From a virus: a stretch of DNA of 26,793 nucleotides. The DNA lies in the IMG/VR virus record IMGVR_UViG_3300028653_000048, positions 1 to 26,793 of that record. One strand, given 5' to 3'. The position numbers and the translations under genes are program-made. The number at the start of each line of letters is the position of its first letter. Positions within the stretch are counted from its first letter, which is position 1. Below the pieces are notes generated by a model. The model ran no database searches. It saw nothing but the letters and a program-made list of their open reading frames with translations, and was not told the origin of the DNA. Positions 14,225 to 22,085 of this stretch are shown here, piece after piece.

Positions 14225-15409
14225 GTGCGCAGACTCACGCCCATCATCCTCATCGCCGCGCTCGCGCTCCTGCTCGCCGGCTGCGGCGAGACCGCCATCA
14301 CGGGGCAGCTCCCGAGCGGCGTGGACGTCGCCTCCGGACAGTACATCGCCACGGTCGACGCCGCCGGCGGGTACGCGGTCGTGCCCTACACGCCGCAGCC
14401 GGTGCCCACGGTGACCGTCACGGCGACCCCGCTGCCGGGTCCGACCGTCACGGTGACCGCGACTGCGTCGCCGAGCACGTCCGCCACGCCCACGGTGACG
14501 CCGACGCCCACGCCGACCAGCACGGCCGTTGCGGCCGGACCTGCCACGGGCACCGTCTTCACCAAGTCCAGCGCGCTCCACCTGACTTCCGGCCATGACC
14601 TGGTCTACAACGGCGTCGATTTCGAGGGCTCCGGCTACGGCTCCGGCGACTGGGGCGCGCTCGTCTTCCTCGAGGCGCAGGGCCCGCTCTACAACATTAC
14701 CTTCAAGAACTGCATCATCGGCACCAACACGAACACCGGGAACGGCGTCAAGATCGTCGACCTCGGGGGCGGCCGCGTCCACGACATCACCTTCGATCAC
14801 TGCGCCTTCAAGTACCAGCCGCGCATGGGCTTCGAGGTCAACGGGCGCTCGATCGAGAACGGCGTCGGCGGCCAGGGCTACCTGCGCGTCAACCTCACCA
14901 ACTGCACCTTCGCCGCCTCGGCCGGCGAGGCCGTCTCCTACGACTCCAACGTGGGCGACCTCTCCGGCTACTGCACGGTCTCCGGCAACGTCATCGCCGG
15001 CGCCGGCGTCGGCACCACCTACCAGTACGCCAAGACCTTTGAGATCAACGGGACCCGGAACATGACCGTGCGGAACAACACGGTCGGCGCCGGGCGCGAC
15101 GGCATCTTGAACCTGCAGGGCCGCGACTCGCAGCCCGTCAACTGGACCTTCAGCGGCAACACCTGGGACGGCACCTCCATCCCGGCCGGCGTCACGCCCG
15201 CCTACGAGCTCGCGTTCTTCCAGAACATCAAGGGCGGCCTCACCATGGCGGACCGCATCGTCAACGGCGGCGGCTACCCGTCGACGACCTGGGGCTACAT
15301 GACCGGCTGCACCGGGCTTGACCTCTCCGCCTGCACCGTGACCGGAGCTCCCAAGCAGTTCCCGTCCGGGTACATCGCGAGCTCGTCCGGCAACACGTGG
15401 CCGAAGTGA
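14225..15409 (+). CDS. Predicted beta-helix lipoprotein (surface protein)
   Basis: About 394 residues from GTG 14225, after a GGGAGGT ribosome site. The N-terminus is a lipoprotein signal: two Arg, a hydrophobic core and the lipobox LAGC (C20), so the mature protein should be a membrane-anchored lipoprotein outside the cell. Then a Thr/Pro/Val-rich linker (about residues 60-105, e.g. VTPTPTPTSTAV), then repeated short rungs such as NITFKNCIIG, DITFDHCAF, VNLTNCTF and MTVRNNTV. These match a right-handed parallel beta-helix as in tailspikes and pectate lyases. No catalytic set can be pointed to, so enzyme, decoy receptor or exclusion factor are all open. It lies between a holin-like gene and the endolysin. 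Confidence 0.75.
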   Translation: MRRLTPIILIAALALLLAGCGETAITGQLPSGVDVASGQYIATVDAAGGYAVVPYTPQPVPTVTVTATPLPGPTVTVTATASPSTSATPTVTPTPTPTSTAVAAGPATGTVFTKSSALHLTSGHDLVYNGVDFEGSGYGSGDWGALVFLEAQGPLYNITFKNCIIGTNTNTGNGVKIVDLGGGRVHDITFDHCAFKYQPRMGFEVNGRSIENGVGGQGYLRVNLTNCTFAASAGEAVSYDSNVGDLSGYCTVSGNVIAGAGVGTTYQYAKTFEINGTRNMTVRNNTVGAGRDGILNLQGRDSQPVNWTFSGNTWDGTSIPAGVTPAYELAFFQNIKGGLTMADRIVNGGGYPSTTWGYMTGCTGLDLSACTVTGAPKQFPSGYIASSSGNTWPK

Positions 15410-15420
15410 AAGGGGAGGTC

Positions 15421-16221
15421 ATGCGCCTGCTCACCCTCACGACCCCATACATGCAGGGCCCGGACGTCGCCCTGATGCAGGCCGCGCTGATCAAGCGCGG
15501 CTGGCTCGGCAAGGACCACACTCACGGGCAGTTCGGGAAGGCCACGGCGGACGCTTGCTACCGGGCCAAGTGGCACCTTGGCTACCAGGACGTCACGCAC
15601 GGCGGCGGCGGCCTCTTGTACGACTACCTGACCGGCGCCCGCAAGCCGACCGCAGCCATGGTCAAGCGCGCGCACGAGCGCGCGGCCGCAGCCGCCGGCG
15701 ACAAGCTCCGCGCCGGCGCTGTCGCCTACCTACACAGCCACCTCGGCGACCGCGAGCGCACCGGCCACAACGACTGCTTCGCGACCGACTGGTGGTATGG
15801 CCGGCACGTCGACGGGAGCCGCGACTGGGGACCGTGGTGCATGATGGGCGCGAGCGCCGCCTACGCCCACGCCGGCAGCTCGCTCTTCCGGGCCGGCGCG
15901 TACTACGCCAGCTGCAGCGCGCTGCTCGCCGACGTCGACCGCGGCCGGCACGGGCTCGCCTACGTGCACGATTTCCACGACCTGCTCCCCGGTGATCTCA
16001 CGTTCTGGCGCCTCTACCCGGGAAAGAGCTACACGAGCTGGGAGCGGTGCGATCACATCGAGACCGCGCGCGCTCCGGGAGTGCATGTCGGGTCGGTCCT
16101 CACGATCGGCTGCAACACCATCCCGCAGAACGGCAACGGCGACGAGGCCAACGGCGGCGGCGTCTACGAGCGCAGCCGGCCGGTGAGCCTGCTCTACCGC
16201 GTCGTGCGAGTGGGCGCCTGA
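15421..16221 (+). CDS. Endolysin: peptidoglycan-binding domain plus CHAP/NlpC-like peptidase
   Basis: About 266 residues, ATG 15421 after AAAGGGGAGGTC; an upstream GTG is possible but has a worse site. Residues 10-55 look like a PG-binding-1 repeat (MQGPDVALMQAALIKRGWLG followed by QFGKATADACYRAKW). Residues 115-231 resemble a CHAP/NlpC-type Cys peptidase: the segment RDWGPWCMMGASAAY has C140 as probable nucleophile, and CDHIETA has H212 as probable catalytic His. There is no signal peptide, so it would need a holin to reach the wall. The alternative is a tail-associated lysin used at entry, since it lies among tail genes. Confidence 0.78.
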   Translation: MRLLTLTTPYMQGPDVALMQAALIKRGWLGKDHTHGQFGKATADACYRAKWHLGYQDVTHGGGGLLYDYLTGARKPTAAMVKRAHERAAAAAGDKLRAGAVAYLHSHLGDRERTGHNDCFATDWWYGRHVDGSRDWGPWCMMGASAAYAHAGSSLFRAGAYYASCSALLADVDRGRHGLAYVHDFHDLLPGDLTFWRLYPGKSYTSWERCDHIETARAPGVHVGSVLTIGCNTIPQNGNGDEANGGGVYERSRPVSLLYRVVRVGA

Positions 16222-18053
16222 TGCAGCCTGGAGTCACGCCAGGAGCGACCTTCGAGTTCCACGCGGCGCGCTGCAACGGCGGCGGCCTGCCGGGCATCAA
16301 CTCACCGCTCACCGTGATCGCGAAGGACACGAGCGGCAACGGCAACGACGCTACTCTGGTCGGCTTCGGCGGCCTCGTCATCGGGAACCCGGACAACAAC
16401 CCGACTACAACGGTCACCGACCTCGCGAACAAGAAGCGCGGCTCACAGTTCCCTGTGCAGCTGGTCGCGCCCATCACGAAGCTCACCGCGTACCTGCGGA
16501 ACACGGGGACCGGCCACGCTGCCTGCCACGTCAAGGGGCTCATCTACGCCGACAGCGCGGGCGCTCCCGGCGCTCTGCTTGCGACGACCAACGAGGTCGC
16601 CATCGCCGACAACATGGCGACGACCGCAGTCGACCTCACGCTCGCCTCTCCGTACACCCCGACGTCGACTAGCCCGCTCTGGCTGGTCGTGCACGGGGAC
16701 GCCTCATGTACCGGGCTTCAGTTGTGGTACGTCAGCCTCCCCGATGGCGTGTCCTGTCTCGGCGCTGATACCTACGCCGATGGTCCCAGCGACCCGTTCG
16801 GCAGCAACACGCCCGGCGTGGCCTACTTCGCCATCTCGGCCACGTTCGCAGGAGCCATCGGCCGCGAGTGGTCCGGTTATGAGGGCGACACGACGAGCAA
16901 GGTGCCGGTCTACAAGGCCGTCAATCTCGCCGTGAACCCGTCCTTTGAGACCGACTCGAACTCAGACGGGCTGGCTGACCACGCCTCGTACTACACGGCC
17001 ATCGCTGGGACGCGGGCCTACACGCGACCCGCCGGTAGGGTGTCCGGCGTCTGTCAGCGCATGGTGCAGACGGGCGGCGTGGGCGATTCGGCCCTGAGCG
17101 CCGGGCTCGTCGCGCAGCGGACTCTTCCCGGCACCGTGAACCCCGGCGACGTCATCGCCTTTTCGGCATGGGTGAAGGGAAGCACTACCGGGTGCACCAT
17201 CCAAATGGTCCCCGTGATTCGCGCCGCTGGCGGGACTGCATCCGGAGCGAACATGCTCGGCCCGACCATCACGCTCTCGGGGTCGTGGCAACGGGTCTAC
17301 GGCGAATACTCTGCCGGTGCCTACGCCAACTATGCGGACCTCACCCTGCGCACCGTGGGCGACTTCGACAACGGCGACGTGCTCGACCTCTACGTCGACG
17401 ACGTGACGATTGAGAAGCGCGGCTGGATGGCCGGGGCCTACTTCACAGACCCCGTCGCGGCATCCGGCGGGCCTCACCTGACGCTCGACGGTAGCGATGA
17501 CACGGTGAACCTTCCGGCCGCTGTTGCTCCCGGTCTCGGGGATTTCAGCCTAGACGGGTGGGTCTACCTGCCCGCGCACATGCTCGCTAATCACGGGATG
17601 CTTCTGGGCTGCAACTTCAACGGCCCCGGCGGCTACGGCATCTATGTGGGCGACACCGCCACCGAGCCGCAGACGTTCTACCTTCAGACGTTCTTGTGCA
17701 CGTCGGCAGCGGGCGACCGCCTCACGACCGGGAACCCGCCGGGCGTCACCGCGAACGCTTGGCACCACTTCGCCTCGACGTTCGACCGCGACGGAAACAT
17801 GCGGGCGTGGCTTGACGGCGTGGCGGGCTCGAACGTAGCTATCTCGTCGAAGTCGACGCTCAACCTCACGACCGCGCCGAACATCGGCACCTACTCCGGC
17901 TGGTTCGCGTCCTTCATGCTCCAGTCGGTCCGCGTCTACCCGTTCGTCCTGAGTGACGCTCAGATAGCTCAGAACTACGCCGCCGGTCCCTTCTGGCTCA
18001 ACCACTCGGCTCGCGGCCCGGTCAACAGTCTCGGCAGGAGGATGGTCGCATGA
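16221..18053 (+). CDS. Receptor-binding protein with carbohydrate-binding and LamG domains
   Basis: About 610 residues from ATG 16221, one-base overlap with the endolysin stop. Order: an N-terminal beta-sandwich (residues 60-220, with KLTAYLRNTGTGHAACHVKG); a CBM4/9-like middle beginning at NLAVNPSFETDSNSDGLADH and containing IAFSAWVKGSTTGC and LYVDDVTIEKRGW; and a C-terminal LamG/concanavalin-like domain (GPHLTLDGSDDTVNLP, FSLDGWVYLP, WHHFASTFDRDGNMRAWLDG, QSVRVYPFVLSDAQIAQNY). Several sugar-binding domains in one tail gene point to host surface recognition. There is no signal peptide, so it is most likely a virion protein. No glycosidase motif is seen. Confidence 0.8.
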   Translation: MQPGVTPGATFEFHAARCNGGGLPGINSPLTVIAKDTSGNGNDATLVGFGGLVIGNPDNNPTTTVTDLANKKRGSQFPVQLVAPITKLTAYLRNTGTGHAACHVKGLIYADSAGAPGALLATTNEVAIADNMATTAVDLTLASPYTPTSTSPLWLVVHGDASCTGLQLWYVSLPDGVSCLGADTYADGPSDPFGSNTPGVAYFAISATFAGAIGREWSGYEGDTTSKVPVYKAVNLAVNPSFETDSNSDGLADHASYYTAIAGTRAYTRPAGRVSGVCQRMVQTGGVGDSALSAGLVAQRTLPGTVNPGDVIAFSAWVKGSTTGCTIQMVPVIRAAGGTASGANMLGPTITLSGSWQRVYGEYSAGAYANYADLTLRTVGDFDNGDVLDLYVDDVTIEKRGWMAGAYFTDPVAASGGPHLTLDGSDDTVNLPAAVAPGLGDFSLDGWVYLPAHMLANHGMLLGCNFNGPGGYGIYVGDTATEPQTFYLQTFLCTSAAGDRLTTGNPPGVTANAWHHFASTFDRDGNMRAWLDGVAGSNVAISSKSTLNLTTAPNIGTYSGWFASFMLQSVRVYPFVLSDAQIAQNYAAGPFWLNHSARGPVNSLGRRMVA

Positions 18054-20065
18054 GCCTCTTCAAGCGCGGCACGCTGTACTACTCGCACCAGTTCCACAAC
18101 GACCTCGGGACGGCAGAGAACCCGACAGCACCGGAGGCGCAGCTCCTCAAGCCGGATGGGTCGTGGGCCGCGCTGACCGCTCCCGCCCAGCAGAACAGCA
18201 AGGTCGGCCTGTTCGGCGGCTCGCTCGACATGAGCAACGCCAGCACGTACCCCGTGGGGCGCTACGTCCTGCGCATCGCCGGGACTGTGACCACGGCGAA
18301 GGTCGTCGGGCTGACGGAGGCCTTCGAGTTGGTGGAGAGCCTGCCCGACGACGTGGCCGCGCTCGCCGCGACGGCCGTCTGGGGCGCAGGCACGAAGGCG
18401 CTCACCGACAAGGCGGGCTTCAGCCTAGCCGCCGACCAGGCTGTCAACGTCACGAAGGTGGGCGGCACGGCGCAGACCGCTGGTGACATCTACGGCCAAA
18501 TCGCCATCCTCCGGACCCGGCTCGGCGTGCCCAGTGTCGATTTGACGACCGACGTGGCAGCAGTCAAGAGTGACACGGCTGCGGTGAAGGCGAAGACAGA
18601 CAACATCCCCTCCAGCCCGGCGGCGGTCGGCTCGGCTATGGCACTGACGAGCGCATACGACCACGCGAAGGACGACGTCTATGGGCGCCTGGGCGCGCCC
18701 ACGGGCGCGAGCATCGCAGCCGACATCGCCACCCGCTTGGCGGCTGCCGGGTACACGGCCCCCGACAACGCGACCATCTCTGCCATCGCCGGGTACGTCG
18801 ACACAGAGGTCGCCGCCATCAAGGCGAAGACGGACAACCTGCCCGCGACTCCGGCCAGCAAGGCCGACGCCGACGCGGCGACCAGCGCAGCCAACGACGC
18901 CAAGGCGAGCGCCGATCTCGCGAACAGGACGGCCCCCGACAACGCGGGTGTTGCCGCCATCAAGGCCAAAACCGACAACCTGCCGGCCTCGCCGGCGGCC
19001 ACGGGCGCTGCCATGTCGCTCACGACGGCCGAGCGGAACAACATCGCGAGCACCGTCTGGACGACCACCAGTCGTCAGCTCTCAGTCGGCGGCATCTCGG
19101 CCATCGTCGCCGCCATCTGGGACGAGGTCACGAGCTCGCACAGCACGACGGGCAGCTTCGCCAAGCTGCTCAAGGACTACCTGGACGCCGCGGTCTCAGC
19201 CGTGAAGGCGAAGACCGACGGGTTGCCGGCGGATCCGGCGAGCGAATCGCTCCTCGAGGCCGCGGTCGCCGCCATCCCGCAGCCCGACCTCAGTCGCCTG
19301 GACGTCGCGGTATCGACGCGCCTTGCGGCGAGCTCGTATGCCGCCCCGGACAACAGCGGCGTCGCCGCCATCAAGGCCAAGACCGACAACCTGCCGAGTG
19401 ACCCCGCCGACGAGTCGCTGCTTGAAGCGGCGATCGCGGCGGCGACTCCCGAGATCGATCTGAGCACCGTGACGCTGCCGCTCGCCGCAGTGAAGGCCAG
19501 GACCGACAACCTGCCGGCGGACCCGGCCAGCCAGGCGGACATCCTCGAGGCTCTGTCCGACGCTCTCGACCTGAGCGCGGTGACCTCGGCGATCGCGGCT
19601 CTGGGAGAGCCGGCTCAGGCGGATGCCCTGAACGCTCTCGAGGTGCTCGTCCAGGCTGTGAAGGCCGTCACCGACGGAATCGACGCGAGCCCGCTGACCG
19701 TGACCTTCGAGAGCCCCGTATCGGCCTCCGGGGTTGTGACGGTAGAGCAGGGTGACAGCTACGCAGTGAGCCACGGTCGGATCGGGCTGCCCTTCCTGGT
19801 CGCCGACAGCTCTCACTCCATGAGCCTGGACGGGGACGGCGTGACCGTACAGCTGCGCTCGTCACAGCAGACCTGGGAGGCCGCGAGCGTAGTCAGTACC
19901 GAGGCCGGCTGGACGGTGATCTTCACGCCGACGGTCGCCGAGACGGCTGCGCTGACCATCTCCGAGCAGATCTACAAGCTGATGGCGATCTACGGCGAGG
20001 ACGACGTGCGCAGTTTCGCCCGCGGCACGCTCACGGTGGAGGCCGAGATCCCAGAGATCCCCTGA
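18050..20065 (+). CDS. Repeat-rich tail fibre
   Basis: About 671 residues, ATGA overlap with the receptor-binding gene. The N-terminus (YYSHQFHNDLGTAENPTAPE onward) is an Ig/BppU-like module, then about 400 residues of Ala/Asp/Lys-rich heptad-like sequence with seven copies of a unit close to A(I/V)KAKTDNLPxxPA. Such units are common in phage fibre stalks and are expected to form a trimeric coiled or mixed shaft. A TSSHSTTGSFAKLLKDYLDA segment sits within the repeats, and the C-terminus is a beta-rich tip (GVVTVEQGDSYAVSHGRIG to AEIPEIP). It ends the tail module; a stem-loop follows at 20083. Confidence 0.8.
   Translation: MSLFKRGTLYYSHQFHNDLGTAENPTAPEAQLLKPDGSWAALTAPAQQNSKVGLFGGSLDMSNASTYPVGRYVLRIAGTVTTAKVVGLTEAFELVESLPDDVAALAATAVWGAGTKALTDKAGFSLAADQAVNVTKVGGTAQTAGDIYGQIAILRTRLGVPSVDLTTDVAAVKSDTAAVKAKTDNIPSSPAAVGSAMALTSAYDHAKDDVYGRLGAPTGASIAADIATRLAAAGYTAPDNATISAIAGYVDTEVAAIKAKTDNLPATPASKADADAATSAANDAKASADLANRTAPDNAGVAAIKAKTDNLPASPAATGAAMSLTTAERNNIASTVWTTTSRQLSVGGISAIVAAIWDEVTSSHSTTGSFAKLLKDYLDAAVSAVKAKTDGLPADPASESLLEAAVAAIPQPDLSRLDVAVSTRLAASSYAAPDNSGVAAIKAKTDNLPSDPADESLLEAAIAAATPEIDLSTVTLPLAAVKARTDNLPADPASQADILEALSDALDLSAVTSAIAALGEPAQADALNALEVLVQAVKAVTDGIDASPLTVTFESPVSASGVVTVEQGDSYAVSHGRIGLPFLVADSSHSMSLDGDGVTVQLRSSQQTWEAASVVSTEAGWTVIFTPTVAETAALTISEQIYKLMAIYGEDDVRSFARGTLTVEAEIPEIP
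18581..19684 (+). repeat. Seven degenerate 30-bp repeats coding AIKAKTDNLP
   Basis: Copies at 18581, 18815, 18956, 19199, 19367, 19487 and 19655, each about 30 bp; the last copy is divergent (AVKAVTDGID). Spacing is 234, 141, 243, 168, 120 and 168 bp, always a multiple of three. They encode a coil unit of the fibre shaft. Confidence 0.85.
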
Positions 20066-20082
20066 GGTCTCAGAAACGCACG

Positions 20083-20118
20083 CCGGCGGTCTGCAGTCCG
20101 CAGTGACCGGACCGCCGG
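20083..20118 (+). terminator. Stem-loop after the tail fibre gene
   Basis: CCGGCGGT (20083-20090) pairs with ACCGCCGG (20111-20118), with a 20-base loop that can itself form CTGC/GCAG. It lies just after the fibre stop. No T-run follows, so termination would be weak or Rho-assisted. It may separate the late operon from the next gene. Confidence 0.45.
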
Positions 20119-20134
20119 TGATAGTCTCGCCCGG
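20119..20134 (+). promoter_or_regulatory. Candidate extended -10 promoter for a leaderless HEPN-like mRNA
   Basis: TG at 20119-20120, one spacer base, then TAGTCT (20122-20127), matching the actinobacterial extended -10 pattern TGN-TANNNT. A start 6-8 bases downstream falls on the GTG at 20134. No ribosome site precedes that GTG. The -35 region is poor. Inference from spacing only. Confidence 0.4.
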
Positions 20135-20796
20135 TGGACGGGAACCGCTCTCTATCGTGGACGGCGGAGCGACGCGCCTCGCTCGACTCGTGGTCTGCAC
20201 GACACGGCAGACCCGAGCTCGTGGGATTGATCGAGGAGGCTCTGCTCTGCATTGACGGGATCGAGTACCTGCTGGCACTCGACGAAGCGGTCCTGGGAGC
20301 TCTCGGAGACTCAGTCCGGAGCGAGCGCGAGAGGGTCATCGAGCTGTCCCACGTACGATGGGCCACCGTGAACGCCATCACGGCGGTCGACCTCTGCGCT
20401 GCGGCGCTGACGAAGCTGCTGAATGTCCCCTGGAACAGCCGACGCGAGCCCTCTCTCAGCGACTGGAAGCGGGGCAGGCTCCGGAAGTTCCGCGAGTCCA
20501 CGCCTGAAGCCGCGGAGACCTGGGTGAACTCACACGATCGCAGCTACAACAGCATCGTGAAGTGGTCGAGACACCGGCTCGTCCACGGGACGATCGAAAG
20601 GATCGGAGATCCACCGGGAGACCGCTCGGCCAACCTCTGGCTCTTCGACCTCAAGGGAGTCCACTCGCTGAGGATAGACGGCCGAGGAATCATGGAGATC
20701 TCCGCGCGAGTGGCGAAGGACAGCGTCGGCAGGTTCATCGCGGCACTGGACGCCGAGCTGCTCGCTCCCGGAGAGGAGCCCCTGGTCACCGACTAG
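20134..20796 (+). CDS. Predicted HEPN-like protein (possible moron)
   Basis: About 220 residues from GTG 20134, with no ribosome site but a -10-like element correctly placed for a leaderless mRNA. The protein is mostly helical. Residues 146-151 read RHRLVH inside VKWSRHRLVHGTI, an R-x4-H motif as in HEPN domains, many of which are RNases in toxins and abortive-infection systems. Other long helices surround it (VRWATVNAITAVDLCAAALT). There is no homologue I can name. It stands between the fibre and the convergent zinc-ribbon gene, outside the late operon, which suits a lysogeny-expressed moron such as an exclusion or toxin-type gene. HEPN assignment rests on one short motif, and some HEPN domains are not nucleases. 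Confidence 0.5.
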   Translation: MDGNRSLSWTAERRASLDSWSARHGRPELVGLIEEALLCIDGIEYLLALDEAVLGALGDSVRSERERVIELSHVRWATVNAITAVDLCAAALTKLLNVPWNSRREPSLSDWKRGRLRKFRESTPEAAETWVNSHDRSYNSIVKWSRHRLVHGTIERIGDPPGDRSANLWLFDLKGVHSLRIDGRGIMEISARVAKDSVGRFIAALDAELLAPGEEPLVTD

Positions 20797-20802
20797 GAAG
20801 GC

Positions 20803-21231
20803 TCAGAAGGAGGCCCTGGCGCACGCATACACGACGAGCGCCAGGAACAGGACCAGGATGATCCCGAGGATCGTCAGCGCCACTGCGTAGGCCGCCCCGA
20901 TCCCGACCTTCACTTTATCCCCGGCGGAGAGCGGCTGGCCCGCCTGCCGCTTCGCTACTGCGCTGGCCGTGAGGGACTTCACCGTGGAGCTGCCGCCGAG
21001 CTTGTGGCCACAGTGGGGGCACGCCTTCGCCTGGTAGCTCACGGTACCGCCGCATGCCGGGCAGTTTACGAGCGCGGCTGCCGGCCGAGCGCGCGGCGCG
21101 GACGGCACGCTCTGCGGCTGAGCTGCCGGAGCTGCGACTGCGTCCATCCTCGATCCGCAGAATGCGCAGACCGCGGAAACTCCCGGGTTCGAGCCGCCGC
21201 ATTTCGGACACCTGCTGACCTGGCTGCTCAA
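20803..21231 (-). CDS. Double zinc-ribbon membrane protein
   Basis: About 142 residues on the minus strand, start TTG at 21231 after an AAAGGAGGGG ribosome site; a longer open frame upstream lacks a site. Two zinc ribbons are visible: CPKC (8-11) with CAFC (22-25), and CPAC (57-60) with CPHC (71-74), joined by an Ala/Pro linker. A C-terminal hydrophobic helix follows (about 109-137, GIGAAYAVALTILGIILVLF). This is a typical tail-anchored zinc-ribbon protein with the ribbons in the cytoplasm. It is the only minus-strand gene I accept, and it converges on the HEPN-like gene with a six-base gap. Its function is unknown; a moron affecting the host membrane or superinfection is possible. Confidence 0.72.
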   Translation of the reverse strand: MSSQVSRCPKCGGSNPGVSAVCAFCGSRMDAVAAPAAQPQSVPSAPRARPAAALVNCPACGGTVSYQAKACPHCGHKLGGSSTVKSLTASAVAKRQAGQPLSAGDKVKVGIGAAYAVALTILGIILVLFLALVVYACARASF

Positions 21232-21368
21232 CGTCCCCTCCTTTGCCGGGCCCCCTTCCCTGTGTCGACAGAGTAGCACCCCCGCTTGAATGCGCTCCCC
21301 TCCCGCAGACCCGTCTGCCAACCGTGGGAGCCTTGGACCGTCAGCGAAGCGGCCCAAGGGAGGCGCGC

Positions 21369-22085
21369 ATGCGCCGATCGACAGTCCTCATCCTGGTCAT
21401 CATGGCGCTCGTCGCCGCGATCATCGTCCTCATGGGGGTCAGCCTGACTCCCGGAGCGAAGGCAGCCAACTCTCCGAGTCCATCGCCGAGCTGGTCTGCG
21501 ACCCCGTCACCGACTCCTTCCCCGGCGCCAGCGGAATTGGTCCGCCACGCGCTCCAGACGCGGAAGAACGCGCTCCGGGCATGGCGCAGGTGGAATCGGG
21601 CGCGGCGCTGCTTCTGCCTCGGAAATCGCCCGTTCGGTCCGGCGACCCCGCAGAGGGGAGCGACGGCCGAGACATGGAGCAAGGCGGCGGCCGGCTGGAA
21701 GGCGAACCGCGTTGACTGGCTAAGGCGATTCCGGCATCTGCGGGAGCGCATGAAGCACCCGGGCGGGAGCTCGAATGGCGCGCGCTGGATGCCGCTCGCC
21801 CGGTGGGTAGGGTGGCCGCGCGCAACTCTCAGCCAACTCTCATGCCTGATCATGAATGAGAGTTCAGGAATCGAGCGGAACATCAGCGCGACGAACGACT
21901 GGGGACTGACGCAGCTGCACCGCGGACCGGACGGCTGGGAGTCCACCTTCTGCCACGTCATGCACGCCGCCTGGGCGAAGACGCTCGACCCCGAGTACAA
22001 CCTCCGCTTCGCCCTCTACATCTGGCGCATCGTCCAGCACGGATCGTTCCTGCCAGCGTGGCGCGGCGATCCGGCGGTGAGCTGA
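21369..22085 (+). CDS. Secreted lytic transglycosylase-like protein (SLT/lysozyme-like)
   Basis: About 238 residues, ATG 21369 after AAGGGAGG. An N-terminal signal peptide or signal anchor (RRSTVLILVIMALVAAIIV) is followed by a possible AKA cleavage site near residue 32. Then comes a Ser/Pro linker (SPSPSPSWSATPSPTPSPAP), a basic helical part, and a C-terminal lysozyme-like domain: SCLIMNESSGIERN with E164 as likely catalytic Glu, DWGLTQLHRG in the place of the usual GLMQ motif, and a late YNLRFALYIWR segment. The protein should act outside the membrane without a holin. It may be a lysis enzyme, an entry factor expressed late, or a wall-remodelling moron. It overlaps the next gene by one to three bases. 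Confidence 0.78.
   Translation: MRRSTVLILVIMALVAAIIVLMGVSLTPGAKAANSPSPSPSWSATPSPTPSPAPAELVRHALQTRKNALRAWRRWNRARRCFCLGNRPFGPATPQRGATAETWSKAAAGWKANRVDWLRRFRHLRERMKHPGGSSNGARWMPLARWVGWPRATLSQLSCLIMNESSGIERNISATNDWGLTQLHRGPDGWESTFCHVMHAAWAKTLDPEYNLRFALYIWRIVQHGSFLPAWRGDPAVS

Noticed and set aside
13307-14800. Minus-strand open frame of 497 codons opposite the hub, holin-like and lipoprotein genes
   Set aside because: It crosses three supported plus-strand genes and their boundaries and has the low-complexity Arg/Gly composition of a GC shadow.
20066-20133. Separate small gene between the fibre and HEPN-like genes
   Set aside because: The 68-base gap holds a stem-loop and a -10-like element; no plausible frame fits.
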